From Ferrovibrio xuzhouensis (GTDB taxonomy: Bacteria; Pseudomonadota; Alphaproteobacteria; Ferrovibrionales; Ferrovibrionaceae), in contig NZ_JBHRYJ010000002.1 of assembly GCF_042648965.1 (NCBI RefSeq), forward strand, positions 372,001 to 436,000: DNA of 64,000 bases. Reading direction: 5' to 3'. Positions 28,561 to 36,190 of this stretch are shown piece by piece (the first letter of the stretch is position 1; each line of letters starts with the position of its first letter). Below the pieces are notes generated by a model, which saw only the letters and a program-made list of their open reading frames with translations, searched no databases and had not been told where the DNA came from. The position numbers were made by a program, and so were the translations under genes.

Positions 28561-29625
28561 ATGTTCTATCGCGAGTCCGGTCAGTACAAGACCTCCTACA
28601 GCGCCGACCAGGCGATCTTCACCATCCCGCAGGACCGCATCTTCTTTGCCCTGCTGATGCTGGTGGCCTTCATCGGCGTGCCGCTGGTGGCGACCGACTA
28701 TCTCTACACCGCGCTGATCATTCCGTTTCTCTGCCTGTCGCTGGCGGCCCTGGGGCTGAACATCCTGACCGGCTATTGCGGTCAGCTGTCGCTGGGTACC
28801 GGCGCCTTCATGGGGGTTGGCGCGGTGGCGGCCTGGAACATCGCCAGCCGCATTCCCGACCTCAACCTGCTGGTGGTCTTCGTGCTGGCCGGGCTGATCA
28901 CCGCTGTGGTCGGCATGGTGTTCGGCCTGCCGTCGATGCGCATCAAGGGCTTCTATCTGGCGGTCGCCACCCTGGCGGCGCAGTTCTTCCTGCCCTGGCT
29001 GTTCGTCAAGATCGGCTGGTTCACCAACTACAATGCCTCCGGCGTCGTGTCGGTGCCGAACCTGACCCTGTTCGGCTGGAAGATCGACCAGCCGGTCGAG
29101 AAATACCTGTTTGCACTCGGCATCGTCACCGTGCTGACCCTGGCGGCGAAGAACCTGGTGCGCAGCAATCCCGGCCGGCAGTGGATGGCGATCCGCGACA
29201 TGGATATCGCGGCCGAGATCATCGGCATCCGGCCGGTGGTCGCCAAGCTCTCAGCCTTCGCGGTGTCCTCTTTCTTCGTCGGGATTGCCGGCGCCCTTTA
29301 CCTGTTCGTCTATCTGGGCTCGGCCGAGCCGGACGGCTTCGGCATCAACCTGTCGTTCCAGGCGCTGTTCATGATCATCATCGGCGGACTGGGCTCGATC
29401 CTCGGCAGCTTCCTTGGCGCGTTTTTCATCCTGCTGCTGCCGATCTTCCTGACCCAGGTGCCGCCGGCGCTCGGCTTTGACCTGTCGACAGCGCTGGTCT
29501 CGCACCTGGAATTCATGGTGTTCGGCGCGCTGATCGTGATCTTCCTGATTCTCGAGCCACACGGGCTGGCTCGGCTGTGGCAGGTCGCCAAGGAGAAGCT
29601 GCGTCTCTGGCCATTTCCTTACTGA
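28561..29625 (+). CDS. Branched-chain-type ABC transporter permease (LivM-like)
   Basis: A 354-residue permease. A 40-residue hydrophilic N-terminus precedes the membrane region. Family motifs are LNILTGYCGQLSLGTGAFMGVGA, FGLPSMRIKGFYLAVATLA (split across residues 120-140) and IIGGLGSILGSFLGA. It starts 13 bases after LivH. The operon continues to the binding-protein gene after a 127-bp gap that contains a strong hairpin. Confidence 0.92.
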   Translation: MFYRESGQYKTSYSADQAIFTIPQDRIFFALLMLVAFIGVPLVATDYLYTALIIPFLCLSLAALGLNILTGYCGQLSLGTGAFMGVGAVAAWNIASRIPDLNLLVVFVLAGLITAVVGMVFGLPSMRIKGFYLAVATLAAQFFLPWLFVKIGWFTNYNASGVVSVPNLTLFGWKIDQPVEKYLFALGIVTVLTLAAKNLVRSNPGRQWMAIRDMDIAAEIIGIRPVVAKLSAFAVSSFFVGIAGALYLFVYLGSAEPDGFGINLSFQALFMIIIGGLGSILGSFLGAFFILLLPIFLTQVPPALGFDLSTALVSHLEFMVFGALIVIFLILEPHGLARLWQVAKEKLRLWPFPY

Positions 29626-29626
29626 G

Positions 29627-29660
29627 TACCGGCCGGAAGCCGCCGAGGCGGCGACCGGTA
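29627..29660. repeat. Nested inverted repeat after the LivM-like gene
   Basis: TACCGG (29627-29632) pairs with CCGGTA (29655-29660), and inside it GCCGCC (29639-29644) faces GGCGGC (29647-29652). There is no T-run, so it looks like an mRNA-processing or stabilising structure between the permease and the binding-protein gene rather than a simple terminator. Confidence 0.6.
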
Positions 29661-29752
29661 AGCGTAAATCGGGTTGTCGTATTACCCCAGCATGCTAGGG
29701 TTTCAGTAACGCCCGCCACCAAGGACGGGCTCATAACCGGGAGGAAACAAAG

Positions 29753-31063
29753 ATGAAAGCAACCAAGTGGATTGCGGCCCTTGTAATGGGCGCTTCCCTG
29801 GCGGGGGTGGCCTATGCCGCCTCGGCGCAGGAACAGGTCATTCCGTCGATGGTCTACCGCACCGGCCCTTATGCGCCGAGCGGCATTCCAGTCGCCGACG
29901 GGTTCTCCGACTATGTCAACCTGATCAACGAACGCGATGGCGGCCTCAACGGCGTCAAGCTGCGCGTCGAGGAATGCGAGACGCAGTATAATACCGAGCG
30001 CGGCGTCGAATGCTACGAGCGCCTGAAGGCGCAGGGCGGCACCATCTTCAGCCCGTATTCGACCGGCATCACCTATGCGCTGATCGACCGCGCGGTGGCC
30101 GACAAGTCGGTGATCTTCTCCATGGGGTACGGCCGCGCCTCGGCGACGGTCGGCAACATCTTCCCCTGGGTGTTCACCGCACCGGCCACCTACTGGGGCG
30201 GCGCCAGCGCCGGCGTGCAGTATTTCGCCAAGGAAGCCGGTGGCAAGGACAAGTTGAAGGGCAAGAAGATTGCCTACGTCTATATCGACATCGCCTACGG
30301 CAAGGAGCCGATCCCGGTCTTCCAGAACTATGCCGAGGAACTCGGCTTCAAGCTGGAATTGGTGCCGGTGCCGGCGCCGGGTCTCGAGCAGAAGTCGATC
30401 TGGCTGCAGATCCGCCAGATGCGTCCGGACTATGTCTACCTGCAGGGCTGGGGCGCAATGAACGCCGTGTCGATCAAGGAAGCCGCCGCTGTCGGCTTCC
30501 CGCGTGACAAGATGCTGGGGGTCTGGTGGTCGAGCCAGGACAGCGACGTGCAGGCGGCGGGTGCGGCGGCGAAGGGCTACAAGGGTCTCAGCTTCCACGG
30601 TGCGTCGAAGGACATGGGCCTGCTCAAGGACATGAAGAAGTACCTTGTCGACAAGGGCAAGGCGGCTGACGGCGCCAAGCATTTCGGCGAGATCGGCTAT
30701 CTGCGCGGTGCCATGAACGCCATGTTCACCGTCGAGGCCCTGCGCGATGCGCAGGAGAAATACGGCAAAGGCAAGGTGATGAATGGCGAGCAGTCGCGTG
30801 ACGGCTTCGAAGCCATCAACCTGACCGATGACCGCATTGCCAAGCTCGGCCTGAAGGGCTTCCTGCAGCCGATCAAGATGGCCTGCGACAACCATCTGGG
30901 TGACGGCAAGATTGTCGTCGTGCAGTGGAGCGGTGACCAGTGGAAGACTGCCAGCGACTGGATCGCGCCGGAGAACCAGAAGCTGTGGCCGCTCTATCTG
31001 AAGGATGCGGAAACCTACGCGCGCGAGAAGAACATCGCCTCGCGCAACTGCGCCAAGTCGTAA
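29753..31063 (+). CDS. Branched-chain-type ABC transporter substrate-binding protein
   Basis: A 436-residue periplasmic binding protein of the Peripla_BP_6 (LivK) family with a Sec signal (ALVMGASLAGVAYA, cut near residue 25). The mature protein starts with VIPSMVYRTGPYAPSGIPVADGF-type ligand-site sequence and includes FSPYSTGITYALIDR and YLRGAMNAMFTVEAL. It has a strong site, GGGAGGAAA, seven bases before the start. The size and the two adjacent CoA-ligase genes favour an aromatic or hydrophobic carboxylate over an amino acid, but the ligand is not determined. Confidence 0.9.
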   Translation: MKATKWIAALVMGASLAGVAYAASAQEQVIPSMVYRTGPYAPSGIPVADGFSDYVNLINERDGGLNGVKLRVEECETQYNTERGVECYERLKAQGGTIFSPYSTGITYALIDRAVADKSVIFSMGYGRASATVGNIFPWVFTAPATYWGGASAGVQYFAKEAGGKDKLKGKKIAYVYIDIAYGKEPIPVFQNYAEELGFKLELVPVPAPGLEQKSIWLQIRQMRPDYVYLQGWGAMNAVSIKEAAAVGFPRDKMLGVWWSSQDSDVQAAGAAAKGYKGLSFHGASKDMGLLKDMKKYLVDKGKAADGAKHFGEIGYLRGAMNAMFTVEALRDAQEKYGKGKVMNGEQSRDGFEAINLTDDRIAKLGLKGFLQPIKMACDNHLGDGKIVVVQWSGDQWKTASDWIAPENQKLWPLYLKDAETYAREKNIASRNCAKS

Positions 31064-31075
31064 CCGACCGAAACG

Positions 31076-31106
31076 CCCCCGCCGGTTCCGCCGGCGGGGG
31101 ATTTTT
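31076..31106 (+). terminator. Intrinsic-type terminator after the binding-protein gene
   Basis: CCCCCGCCGG (31076-31085) pairs with CCGGCGGGGG (31091-31100) around TTCCG and is followed by ATTTTT. As the next gene starts 15 bases later in the same direction, it is probably a leaky terminator that sets binding-protein excess. Confidence 0.88.
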
Positions 31107-31120
31107 CCGACCAGAACCGG

Positions 31121-31972
31121 ATGCCGCCGATGACCACACAGACTGCCGCTGATCTGGCTGCCGCCGTCGAGTCGCCGTTGCTGTCGATCAGCAATATCGA
31201 GGTGATCTACAACCATGTCATCCTGGTGCTCAAGGGCGTGTCGCTGCAGGTGCCGAAGGGCGGCATCGTCGCCCTGCTCGGCGCCAACGGCGCCGGCAAG
31301 ACCACCACGCTGAAGGCGATTTCTAACCTGCTGCGCGCCGAGCGCGGCGATATCACCAAGGGCCATATCGACTATCACGGCGAGCGGATCGACCAGCTCA
31401 ATCCGTCGACCGTGGTCAGGAAGGGCCTGATCCAGGTGATGGAGGGGCGGCATTGCTTCGCCCATCTCACCGTCGAGGAAAACCTGATGACCGGGGCCTA
31501 TACCCGGCCGGACGGCAGCCGGGCGATCGCCCAGGACCTCGAGAAGGTCTACACGTATTTCCCACGCCTCAAGGTGCGTCGCAAATCCATCGCCGGCTAT
31601 ACCTCGGGCGGCGAGCAGCAGATGACGGCGATCGGCCGCGCGCTGATGAGCAAGCCCGACATGATCCTGCTCGACGAACCCTCCATGGGCCTGGCGCCGC
31701 AACTGGTGGAGGAAATCTTCGAGATCGTCCACAAGCTGAACAAGGATACCGGCGTCAGCTTCCTGATCGCCGAGCAGAATACCAACATGGCTTTGCGCTA
31801 TGCCGACTACGGCTACATTCTCGAGAACGGTCGCATCGTCATGGACGGTCCGGCCGCCAAGCTCCGCGAGAATTCCGACGTGAAGGAATTCTATCTCGGC
31901 CTTGGCACCGGCGGCCGCATGAGTTTCCGCGATGTAAAGCATTACCGCCGGCGCAAGCGCTGGCTGGCCTGA
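31121..31972 (+). CDS. Branched-chain-type ABC transporter ATPase (LivF-like)
   Basis: A 283-residue ATPase with Walker A GANGAGKTT, LivF-type GLIQVMEGRHCFAHLTVEENL, signature TSGGEQQM, Walker B ILLDEPSMGLAP and the late LIAEQNTNMAL. A C-terminal basic tail (KHYRRRKRW) extends about 20 residues beyond usual LivF. ATG 31121 or 31130 may be the start; neither has a clear ribosome site. It completes the five-component importer begun at 26862. Confidence 0.92.
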   Translation: MPPMTTQTAADLAAAVESPLLSISNIEVIYNHVILVLKGVSLQVPKGGIVALLGANGAGKTTTLKAISNLLRAERGDITKGHIDYHGERIDQLNPSTVVRKGLIQVMEGRHCFAHLTVEENLMTGAYTRPDGSRAIAQDLEKVYTYFPRLKVRRKSIAGYTSGGEQQMTAIGRALMSKPDMILLDEPSMGLAPQLVEEIFEIVHKLNKDTGVSFLIAEQNTNMALRYADYGYILENGRIVMDGPAAKLRENSDVKEFYLGLGTGGRMSFRDVKHYRRRKRWLA

Positions 31973-31996
31973 TCCCGTTATCTTCCGGAGGTACCT

Positions 31997-33286
31997 GTGG
32001 CGCGTGCGAGTGAGCGGACCGGCAAGCGGCCGAAAATCAGGGCCGACGAATACTACGACCGGCGCGAGACGCGCGGCGCGGCAGCGCGGCAGAAGGCGCA
32101 GATCGCCGCTCTGCAGGCGCTGATCGTCCATGCCAAAAAGGCGAGCCCCTATTACCGCGAAATCCTGAAGGGCGTGAAACCGGCCGCGATCACTTCGCTG
32201 GCGGCCCTGGCGAAACTGCCGGTTACCCGCAAGTCGGACCTGGCGCCGCGCCAGCAGGCCCGTCCGCCGCTCGGCGGGCTCGAGGGCGGCAAGCCGGCCG
32301 AGATCGCCAATTATTTCCAGTCGCCGGGACCGCTGTACGAAGCCTATGGCCGGGCGTCGGCAAAGGTGAAGGACCCGTGGCGGTTTGCCCGCGCCCTGTG
32401 GGCTGTCGGCTGCCGGCCGGGCGACCTCGTGCACAACACCTTTTCCTATCACCTGACGCCGGCCGGCCGCATGACGGAAGGGTCGGCCCATGCCATCGGC
32501 TGCCCGGTGTTTCCCGCCGGCATCGGCAATACCGAACTGCAGCTCGATGCCATCGCCCAGCTGAAGCCGCGCGTCTATTGCGGCACGCCGTCCTTCCTGA
32601 AAATCCTGCTGGAGAAGGGCGCCGAACTGGGGCGTGGCACGGCGTCGCTGAAAACCGGCCTGGTCGGCGGCGAGGCCCTGCCGCCTTCGCTGCGCGCCGA
32701 GCTGCAGGCCAAGGGCGTCGCGGTGCTGCAATCCTACGGCACGGCGGAGCTCGGCCTGATCGCCTATGAGTCGGCGGCCATGGAGGGCATGATCATCGAC
32801 GAGGATGTCATCGTCGAGATCGTCCGGCCCGGTACCAGCGAGCCGGTGGCGCCGGGCGAAGTGGGCGAGGTGGTGGTCACCGTGCTGGCCAATCCGGTCT
32901 ATCCGATGATCCGTTTTGCCACCGGTGACCTGTCGGCCCTGATGCCGGGAGTCAGCCCCTGCGGCCGCACCAACAGCCGCATCCGCGGCTGGATGGGTCG
33001 CGCCGACCAGACCACCAAGGTCAAGGGCATGTTCGTCACCCCGGGCCAGATCGCGCAGGTTGCGGCCCGCCATCCGGACATCGCCCGCGCCCGTCTCGAG
33101 GTGACGTCGGAGAACAACGTCGACGCCATGGTGCTGAAGGTCGAGGTCCGGGGGCAGGTCGATGCCGGCGCGGTCGCGGCCACCCTGCAGGCCGTCTGCA
33201 AGCTGCGCGGCCAGGTCGAAGTGGTCGCGGCCGGCAGCCTGCCGAACGACGGCAAGGTGATCGCCGATCTCCGCACCTATCAGTGA
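31997..33286 (+). CDS. Phenylacetate-CoA ligase-family protein (PaaK-like) with altered P-loop
   Basis: A 429-residue ANL-family protein, starting with GTG behind CCGGAGGT. Similarity to PaaK is visible through ALIVHAKKASPYYREILKG, GCRPGDLVHNTFSYHLTPAG, GCPVFPAG and GTPSFLKILLE, then LQSYGTAELGLIAYE (A5), RFATGDLS (A7) and the PaaK C-terminal GMFVTPGQI. In the position of the ATP-binding SSGTTG loop the sequence is FQSPGPLYEA, so the phosphate-binding loop is not recognisable. It may bind or transfer an acyl group without normal adenylation, or use an unusual loop. Last gene of the importer operon. Confidence 0.82.
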   Translation: MARASERTGKRPKIRADEYYDRRETRGAAARQKAQIAALQALIVHAKKASPYYREILKGVKPAAITSLAALAKLPVTRKSDLAPRQQARPPLGGLEGGKPAEIANYFQSPGPLYEAYGRASAKVKDPWRFARALWAVGCRPGDLVHNTFSYHLTPAGRMTEGSAHAIGCPVFPAGIGNTELQLDAIAQLKPRVYCGTPSFLKILLEKGAELGRGTASLKTGLVGGEALPPSLRAELQAKGVAVLQSYGTAELGLIAYESAAMEGMIIDEDVIVEIVRPGTSEPVAPGEVGEVVVTVLANPVYPMIRFATGDLSALMPGVSPCGRTNSRIRGWMGRADQTTKVKGMFVTPGQIAQVAARHPDIARARLEVTSENNVDAMVLKVEVRGQVDAGAVAATLQAVCKLRGQVEVVAAGSLPNDGKVIADLRTYQ

Positions 33287-33342
33287 GACTGGTCAGGGAG
33301 GCTGGCCAGTAAGCCTCTGGAACGGCTACACTCCGCCGTGTC

Positions 33343-33975
33343 ATGGCATTGGCGGTCGAAGGGCTCGTCTGCATCCGCGGCGAGCGTCAGCTTTTTGAGA
33401 ACCTGAATTTCCGTCTCGCCCCCGGCGAGGCGTTGCTGCTGCACGGCCCGAACGGCAGCGGCAAGTCGAGCCTGCTGCGCCTGCTGGCCGGCTTCCTGCC
33501 GCCGGCCGATGGCCGGGTGCTGTGGGATGACGCACCGGTCGATGACGACCCCGAGGCGCATCGCGCCCGGCTGCAGTATCTCGGCCACCAGGATGCCATG
33601 AAGCCGCAATTGACGGCGGAAGAGAACCTGCTGTTCTGGGCGCAGCTGCTCGGCCTCGGCGCCGCCGAAGCCGCGGCCGCTGCTGGCGCAGCGCTCAATG
33701 CGGCCGGCCTTACCCGCCAGCGCCGGCTGCCCGGCCGCTATCTCTCGGCGGGGCAGAAACGCCGGCTGGCACTGGCCCGCCTGCTGGTCGCGCCCGCCAC
33801 GCTGTGGCTGCTCGATGAGCCGACCAATGCGCTCGATTCCGCTGCCGTCGCCTGGCTTGGCACGGTGCTGGCGGATCACCGGGCCCGTGGCGGCATCGTG
33901 CTGCTGGCCAGCCATGTCGCCGTACCGCTGCCCGATGCCCGGGTCCTCGACCTGCCGCAGGGAGTGCTGGCATGA
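33343..33975 (+). CDS. ccmA: Heme exporter ATPase CcmA
   Basis: A 210-residue ABC ATPase for cytochrome c maturation. Walker A is GPNGSGKSSLLR, the signature LSAGQKRR, Walker B LWLLDEPTNALD, with the short CcmA C-terminus. With CcmB, CcmC and CcmD it releases holo-CcmE from the membrane complex. Starts the ccm operon; ends in an ATGA overlap with ccmB. Confidence 0.95.
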   Translation: MALAVEGLVCIRGERQLFENLNFRLAPGEALLLHGPNGSGKSSLLRLLAGFLPPADGRVLWDDAPVDDDPEAHRARLQYLGHQDAMKPQLTAEENLLFWAQLLGLGAAEAAAAAGAALNAAGLTRQRRLPGRYLSAGQKRRLALARLLVAPATLWLLDEPTNALDSAAVAWLGTVLADHRARGGIVLLASHVAVPLPDARVLDLPQGVLA

Positions 33976-34637
33976 GGGCGTTCTGGGCCATCGTGCGCCG
34001 CGACCTGCGGCTTGGCCTCGGCGCCCAGGGCGCGGCGCTCAACACGCTGCTGTTCTTCGTGCTGGCGGTCAGCCTGTTTCCGCTCGGCGTCGGGCCTGAG
34101 CCGCAGATCTTGGCCCGCATCGCGGCGGGCGTGATCTGGGTGGCGGCTTTGCTCGCCGCCATGCTGTCGCTCGACCGGCTGTTCCAGACCGATCATGAGG
34201 ACGGCACGCTCGACCTGCTGGCGCAGGCGCCGCTGCCGCTGACCCTGGTGGCGCTGGCCAAGACCCTGGCGCACTGGCTCAGCACCGGGCTGCCGCTCGC
34301 CGTGATCGCGCCCTTGCTCGCCATTCTCATGCAGATGGAACCCTCCGCCATCCCGGTGCTGCTGCTCGCCCTGCTGCTGGGTACGCCGAGCCTCAGCCTG
34401 ATTGGCGCCATCGGCGCGGCGCTGACGCTGGGCGCCCGCCGTGGCGCCATCCTGGTGCCGCTGATCACCCTGCCGCTGGTGATTCCGGTGCTGATCTTCG
34501 GCGTCGGCGCCGTCGAGGCGGCGGCCTATGGCCTCTCGGCGGAACCGCATCTCCTGCTGCTGGCGGCGTTTTTCGCCGGCAGCCTGGTGCTCAGCCCGTT
34601 TGCGATTGCCGGGGCCGTCAAGCTGGCCTTGGAATAG
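33972..34637 (+). CDS. ccmB: Heme exporter membrane protein CcmB
   Basis: A 221-residue integral membrane protein with six predicted segments. The family feature is the N-terminal AIVRRDLRLGLGAQGAALNTLLFF and LFQTDHEDGTLDLLAQAPLPL after the second segment. It is the membrane partner of CcmA. It is translationally coupled to ccmA and followed after 22 bases by ccmC. Confidence 0.95.
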   Translation: MRAFWAIVRRDLRLGLGAQGAALNTLLFFVLAVSLFPLGVGPEPQILARIAAGVIWVAALLAAMLSLDRLFQTDHEDGTLDLLAQAPLPLTLVALAKTLAHWLSTGLPLAVIAPLLAILMQMEPSAIPVLLLALLLGTPSLSLIGAIGAALTLGARRGAILVPLITLPLVIPVLIFGVGAVEAAAYGLSAEPHLLLLAAFFAGSLVLSPFAIAGAVKLALE

Positions 34638-34659
34638 CCCGCGCCTTATAAACGGGCTT

Positions 34660-35406
34660 ATGGACTGGACCGTCATGCATGCCCTCGCCAACCCGGCCCG
34701 CTTCCTGCGTCTGATGACCGCGATCCGGCCCTGGGCCGCCGTGGTCGCCATCGCCGGGATGATCGGCGGCCTCGCCTGGGGCCTGCTGTTCTCGCCGCCC
34801 GATTACCAGCAGGGCGAGACGGTGCGTATCATGTATATCCACGTGCCGGCCGCCTGGATGGGCATGTCGATCTACGCGATCATGGCGGTGGCGTCCGCCG
34901 TGGCGCTGATCTGGCGGCATCCGGTCGCCGAACTGGCGGCCAAGGCCTCGGCGCCGATCGGCGCGGCGTTTACCCTGATCTGCCTGATCACGGGATCGTT
35001 ATGGGGCAAGCCGATGTGGGGCACCTGGTGGGTCTGGGATGCCCGGCTCACCTCGATGCTGATCCTGTTTTTCCTCTATCTCGGCTATATCGCGCTGTGG
35101 GAGGCCTTCGACGATCCCGGCCGCGCCGGCCGCGCGGCGGCGATCCTGGCGCTGGTCGGCGCCATCAACCTGCCGGTCATCAAGTTCTCGGTAGACTGGT
35201 GGAATACGCTGCACCAGCCCTCCAGCGTGCTGACCATGGATGGCTCGAAGATCGATCCGACCATCCTCTGGCCGCTGTTGGTGACCGCCATCGGGGCCGA
35301 GGGTTACTATGTCTGGATGCTCTGCCTGCGGGTGCGGGCCGAGATTCTCGACCGCCAGGCGCGAATTCTGCGCTTCAGCGCCGCGGCGGATCGCCGCGCC
35401 GGCTAG
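34660..35406 (+). CDS. ccmC: Heme-handling protein CcmC
   Basis: A 248-residue membrane protein of the heme-handling family. The tryptophan-rich WWD motif is GTWWVWDARLTSML, flanked by the heme-ligand His regions YIHVPAAWMGM and WWNTLHQPSSV. It loads heme onto CcmE at the periplasmic face. ATG 34660 is used; ATG 34675 is a near-equal alternative. The frame stays open upstream into ccmB, but those starts would add an implausible N-terminus. Confidence 0.95.
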   Translation: MDWTVMHALANPARFLRLMTAIRPWAAVVAIAGMIGGLAWGLLFSPPDYQQGETVRIMYIHVPAAWMGMSIYAIMAVASAVALIWRHPVAELAAKASAPIGAAFTLICLITGSLWGKPMWGTWWVWDARLTSMLILFFLYLGYIALWEAFDDPGRAGRAAAILALVGAINLPVIKFSVDWWNTLHQPSSVLTMDGSKIDPTILWPLLVTAIGAEGYYVWMLCLRVRAEILDRQARILRFSAAADRRAG

Positions 35407-35477
35407 CGGCGACGCCCGCAAGTCTATATTTTCACCACAGGTTGGCCACGGGGCCATAGGAAACAAAGGGTTAGCAT

Positions 35478-35657
35478 TTGTACTGGTCTTCGCTGGGCAA
35501 TTTCCTGACCATGGGTGGCTATGCCGGTTTCGTCTGGCCGGCCTTTGCCGTGACCCTGGTGATTCTGCTCGGCCTCGGCCTGCAGAGCCGGGCCCGCATG
35601 AAGACCGCCGAGCGCGACCATGCCGAGGCCCGGCGGGAGGCCGGTCGTGATGTTTGA
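35478..35657 (+). CDS. ccmD: Heme exporter protein CcmD (short, TTG start)
   Basis: A 59-residue protein read from TTG at 35478, with AAAGGG seven bases upstream. The sequence has FLTMGGYAGFVWPAFAVTLV then a single membrane helix and a charged tail of about 25 residues, exactly the CcmD layout (an MGGYAxxVWPAY-like start). ATG 35511 would give a 48-residue form that loses the N-terminal part. CcmD helps CcmC and CcmA/B release holo-CcmE. Its last bases lie just before ccmE. Confidence 0.9.
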   Translation: MYWSSLGNFLTMGGYAGFVWPAFAVTLVILLGLGLQSRARMKTAERDHAEARREAGRDV

Positions 35658-35665
35658 GGCGCGCG

Positions 35666-36178
35666 ATGCCTGAACCCGCCCAGTCCAGGATGCCGGGGCG
35701 CCGGCGCGGCTGGAGCCGCAAGCGCAAGCGCATGGTCGCCGTGCTGGCGCTGGTCGGCGGCCTTGGGGTCGCCACCGCGCTGGTGTTGAATGCCTTCAGC
35801 GACAACCTTGTCTTCTTCCACAGCCCGAGCGACGTGGTCGAACAGCATGTCGCCGCCGGCAAGCGCTTCCGCATCGGCGGCCTGGTCGAGGCCGGCAGCG
35901 TGAAGAAGGATGGTCTGGTCACCGAATTCGACGTCACCGACCTCAAGCACACCGTGCATGTGCGCTATACTGGCCTGCTGCCCGACCTGTTCCGCGAGGG
36001 GCAGGGCGTGGTGGCCGCCGGCCAGCTTGATCCCGGCGGGCAGTTTGTCGCCACCGAGGTGCTGGCCAAGCATGACGAGAAATACATGCCGCCGGAGGTT
36101 GCTGCGGCGCTGAAGAAATCCGGCCGCTGGAACGAAGGCGAGGGGCATATGCCCGCGCCGGCGAAATCGGGATCGTGA
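35666..36178 (+). CDS. ccmE: Cytochrome c maturation heme chaperone CcmE
   Basis: A 170-residue periplasmic heme chaperone anchored by one N-terminal helix (about residues 22-42, MVAVLALVGGLGVATALVL) after a basic cytoplasmic tail. The beta-barrel core carries the covalent heme motif AKHDEKY, with H136 and Y140. The C-terminal tail with GHMPAP is flexible, as usual. It carries heme from CcmC to the CcmF/H ligase. Confidence 0.96.
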   Translation: MPEPAQSRMPGRRRGWSRKRKRMVAVLALVGGLGVATALVLNAFSDNLVFFHSPSDVVEQHVAAGKRFRIGGLVEAGSVKKDGLVTEFDVTDLKHTVHVRYTGLLPDLFREGQGVVAAGQLDPGGQFVATEVLAKHDEKYMPPEVAAALKKSGRWNEGEGHMPAPAKSGS

Positions 36179-36190
36179 GGCGGATACGCA

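Noticed and set aside
29513..33073. Very long (about 1,186-codon) open frame on the minus strand
   Set aside because: It lies opposite a clear importer operon; high GC third positions create long antisense frames. Its translation has no family motifs.
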